The translations under genes and the position numbers were made by a program. The notes under the pieces are model-generated. The model saw only the letters and a program-made list of their open reading frames with translations. It was not told where the DNA came from and made no database searches. This document shows positions 22,284 to 23,494 of a stretch of 23,494 bases of DNA, piece by piece (the stretch's first letter is position 1; every line of letters starts with the position of its first letter). The stretch spans positions 1-23,494 of the forward strand of contig DCII01000071.1 of assembly GCA_002315935.1 (NCBI GenBank). The letters are read 5' to 3'. This DNA comes from Ruminococcaceae bacterium UBA1730. Its GTDB lineage: Bacteria; Bacillota; Clostridia; Oscillospirales; Acutalibacteraceae.

Positions 22284-23357
22284 ATGCCGATTGCAAAATA
22301 TAAAAGAGAGAAACGAGACGGAAAAGACCTGTATTACACTTACGAAAAAACAGGTCTGTATCTTCCAAACGGAAAAGTCGAGTATAAGAAACTGCGTTCT
22401 GCTACCATTGCAGGTCTGGACCGGAAAGTAAGAGAATACAGAGAGAATGCAGCATTCGGAGTTGAACCGACAAGCATCACGGTTGACGAATGGTATATCC
22501 GTTATTTTGAAAGTTATAAAAGCGGATGCAGACCTTCAACTAAGAACTTTTACGAATCCTTGTATAATAATCATATCAAAGAAAAAATCGGCAAGATGAG
22601 GCTGTCACAGGTCAGAGAGTTCAACTGTCAGAAGATTCTTAACGATATGTCTGCGGATTATAGCATTAAGACCGTGACTTCGGTAAGGACTCTCCTTTTC
22701 AGTCTTTTTGATAAAGCGGTTAAGAATAAGTTGATTGTTGTAAGCCCTGCATCAAGTCTCACAACTGCAGGTAACCCCGTGAAAAACTGCCGAGCACTTA
22801 CTCTTGAAGAAAGAAAAAAATATCTCAAAACAGCCGAAACACATCCGTTCGGTGATTTTGCTCTTTTTCTCTATTTCTTCGGTCTTCGAAGAGGAGAAGC
22901 TCTTGCACTTACAAGAGATGATATTGGAAAGAACGAATTAACTATTAATAAGCAGTTTACCTATGCGGATAATAATCAACCTGCTCTCTCACCGCCAAAA
23001 ACAGCCGCTGGAGTTCGCAAAGTTCCTATTCCTGATAAGCTCCGAAAAATGCTTGACTTGGATTCTTACGCTCCCGGTCTTCTCTTTGTTGATGATGAAG
23101 GTGGAGCACTGAGTTATTCGCAAGTTACCGACCGATGGAACAGCTTCATTCACACAGCCCTGGGCGATGATACGGAAATAACGATGCATTATATCAGACA
23201 CAACTTTTGCACCATGCTTTTTGAAAAACAGGTTGACCTGCTCACGGCCAAAGAATTAATGGGTCACGAAGATGTTGAAACGACCCTTAAAATCTACACT
23301 CATTACACCGAAAGTCTAAAAAAGAAAAGCGAAAATAAAATTCTTAAAATCGGATAA
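22284..23357 (+). CDS. int: Tyrosine recombinase (phage integrase)
   Basis: 357 residues, ATG with AAAGGAG 5 bases upstream. The N-terminal ~60 residues resemble the arm-binding domain (YKREKRDGKDLYYTYEKTG). Residues ~65-160 form the core-binding SAM-like domain. The catalytic domain has Arg202 (GLRRGE), Lys239 (PPKTAAG), His302 and Arg305 (HYIRHN), His328 (GHED) and the nucleophile Tyr338 (KIYTHY). All catalytic residues are present, so it should be active. It integrates and, with the excisionase-like protein, excises the phage at the adjacent tRNA. Its translation is probably limited by the hairpin over its ribosome binding site. Confidence 0.96.
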   Translation: MPIAKYKREKRDGKDLYYTYEKTGLYLPNGKVEYKKLRSATIAGLDRKVREYRENAAFGVEPTSITVDEWYIRYFESYKSGCRPSTKNFYESLYNNHIKEKIGKMRLSQVREFNCQKILNDMSADYSIKTVTSVRTLLFSLFDKAVKNKLIVVSPASSLTTAGNPVKNCRALTLEERKKYLKTAETHPFGDFALFLYFFGLRRGEALALTRDDIGKNELTINKQFTYADNNQPALSPPKTAAGVRKVPIPDKLRKMLDLDSYAPGLLFVDDEGGALSYSQVTDRWNSFIHTALGDDTEITMHYIRHNFCTMLFEKQVDLLTAKELMGHEDVETTLKIYTHYTESLKKKSENKILKIG

Positions 23358-23372
23358 CTGTGTATCCACCAA

Positions 23373-23410
23373 GTAGTTAACGGAAAATTTATTAGTCACT
23401 TTGTAGTCAC
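23373..23410. other. Probable integrase arm-type binding repeats
   Basis: GTAGTTA (23373), TTAGTCA (23392) and GTAGTCA (23403) are three near-identical direct repeats; the last two share TAGTCAC with an 11-bp period. They lie between the integrase stop and the tRNA, where arm sites belong. Confidence 0.5.
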
Positions 23411-23421
23411 CTGCAAAAATT

Positions 23422-23466
23422 AAAAGCCTTATGTAAAAACGGAAACCGTTGATGCATAAGGCTTTT
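23422..23466. terminator. Long hairpin terminator (tRNA / integrase side)
   Basis: AAAAGCCTTATG and CATAAGGCTTTT form a perfect 12-bp stem; inside, AACGG and CCGTT form a second stem around AAA. On the minus strand TTTTAATTTTT follows, as expected for terminating the tRNA transcript. The plus side also gives GGCTTTT, so integrase may end here as well. Confidence 0.8.
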
Positions 23467-23469
23467 GGC

Positions 23470-23494
23470 TGGTCGGAGTGGCGGGATTTGAACC
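23470..23494 (-). tRNA. tRNA 3' end (partial), probable attachment site; tRNA-Pro possible
   Basis: The minus strand reads T-loop TTCAAAT, T-stem CCCGC, acceptor CACTCCG, discriminator A, then encoded CCA at 23472-23470. The rest is outside the window. G72 with A73, implying a C1-G72 pair, is typical of bacterial tRNA-Pro, but identity is not certain without the anticodon. The prophage integrase adjoins it, so the att core is probably in this 3' end. Confidence 0.8.

Larger units (their letters stand above)
1..23469. mobile_element. Prophage, podovirus-like, truncated at the left edge
   Basis: The span holds integrase, repressor, Cro, replication, late regulator, terminase, portal, protease, scaffold, capsid and tail/injection genes in canonical temperate-phage order. 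Plus-strand lysogeny genes are divergent from one long minus-strand early-to-late array. The integrase end abuts a tRNA 3' end, which is the usual integration target. The left end is not in the window, so the opposite attachment site and lysis genes cannot be seen. The short-tailed morphology is inferred from absence of tape-measure, tube and sheath genes after the capsid gene and from the very large putative internal proteins. All structural genes seen are intact, so the element could be functional. Confidence 0.93.

Noticed and set aside
1..23494. CRISPR arrays, insertion sequences, rRNA
   Set aside because: No spaced direct repeats of CRISPR type, transposase genes, terminal inverted repeats or rRNA-like sequence were seen.

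Overview
This window is most of one temperate phage genome integrated next to a tRNA gene in a low-to-mid GC Gram-positive bacterium. It most resembles prophages of gut Clostridia (Oscillospiraceae or Lachnospiraceae-like). The evidence is strong AGGAGG-type ribosome binding sites, Gram-positive phage gene families (Prp-type protease, RinA/ArpU-like late regulator, S24 repressor, small zinc-ribbon proteins) and a tyrosine integrase ending about 110 bp from a tRNA 3' end. I saw no ordinary chromosomal genes apart from that partial tRNA. The left edge cuts through a giant phage gene, so the other prophage end and any lysis genes lie outside the window.

Layout, right to left. 23470-23494 is the 3' end of a host tRNA on the minus strand, the likely attachment site. 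Next comes a terminator and probable integrase arm sites, then three plus-strand genes: tyrosine integrase, a voltage-gated potassium channel, and a LexA-like self-cleaving repressor. Around 20650-20770 lies a divergent lysogeny switch with two promoters and several 17-bp operators. Everything to its left is read on the minus strand. The early block (20643-16678) holds a Cro-like regulator, an excisionase/HTH protein, several small proteins, a DnaD-like replication protein, a HUH endonuclease and a small HTH regulator. A sigma-region-4-like late regulator follows. The late block (15830-1) holds a metallopeptidase, TerS, TerL, portal, Prp-like protease, scaffold, major capsid protein, small head/neck proteins, a nozzle-like protein, a fibre-like protein, a repeat-rich internal-virion candidate and a polyvalent protein of more than 1558 residues.

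How the genes work together. The repressor holds lysogeny by binding repeats of consensus GTTCACA-N3-TGTGAAC and should self-cleave after DNA damage. Leftward transcription then makes Cro, replication proteins and the late activators, which turn on packaging and virion genes. No tape measure, tail tube or sheath follows the head genes. A nozzle-like protein and very large internal-protein candidates follow instead, so I infer a short-tailed (podovirus-like) virion.

Most notable: (1) a full six-helix voltage-gated K+ channel co-oriented with the repressor, in the place occupied by rex-type exclusion genes in lambda; (2) a phage-encoded Prp-like protease whose predicted cleavage motif (IQRFA) is at the N-terminus of both scaffold and capsid protein; (3) the giant protein combining a zincin, a MuF-C-like domain and an ADP-ribosyltransferase-like domain; (4) an 11-bp hairpin that would bury the integrase ribosome binding site, with a competing upstream partner.
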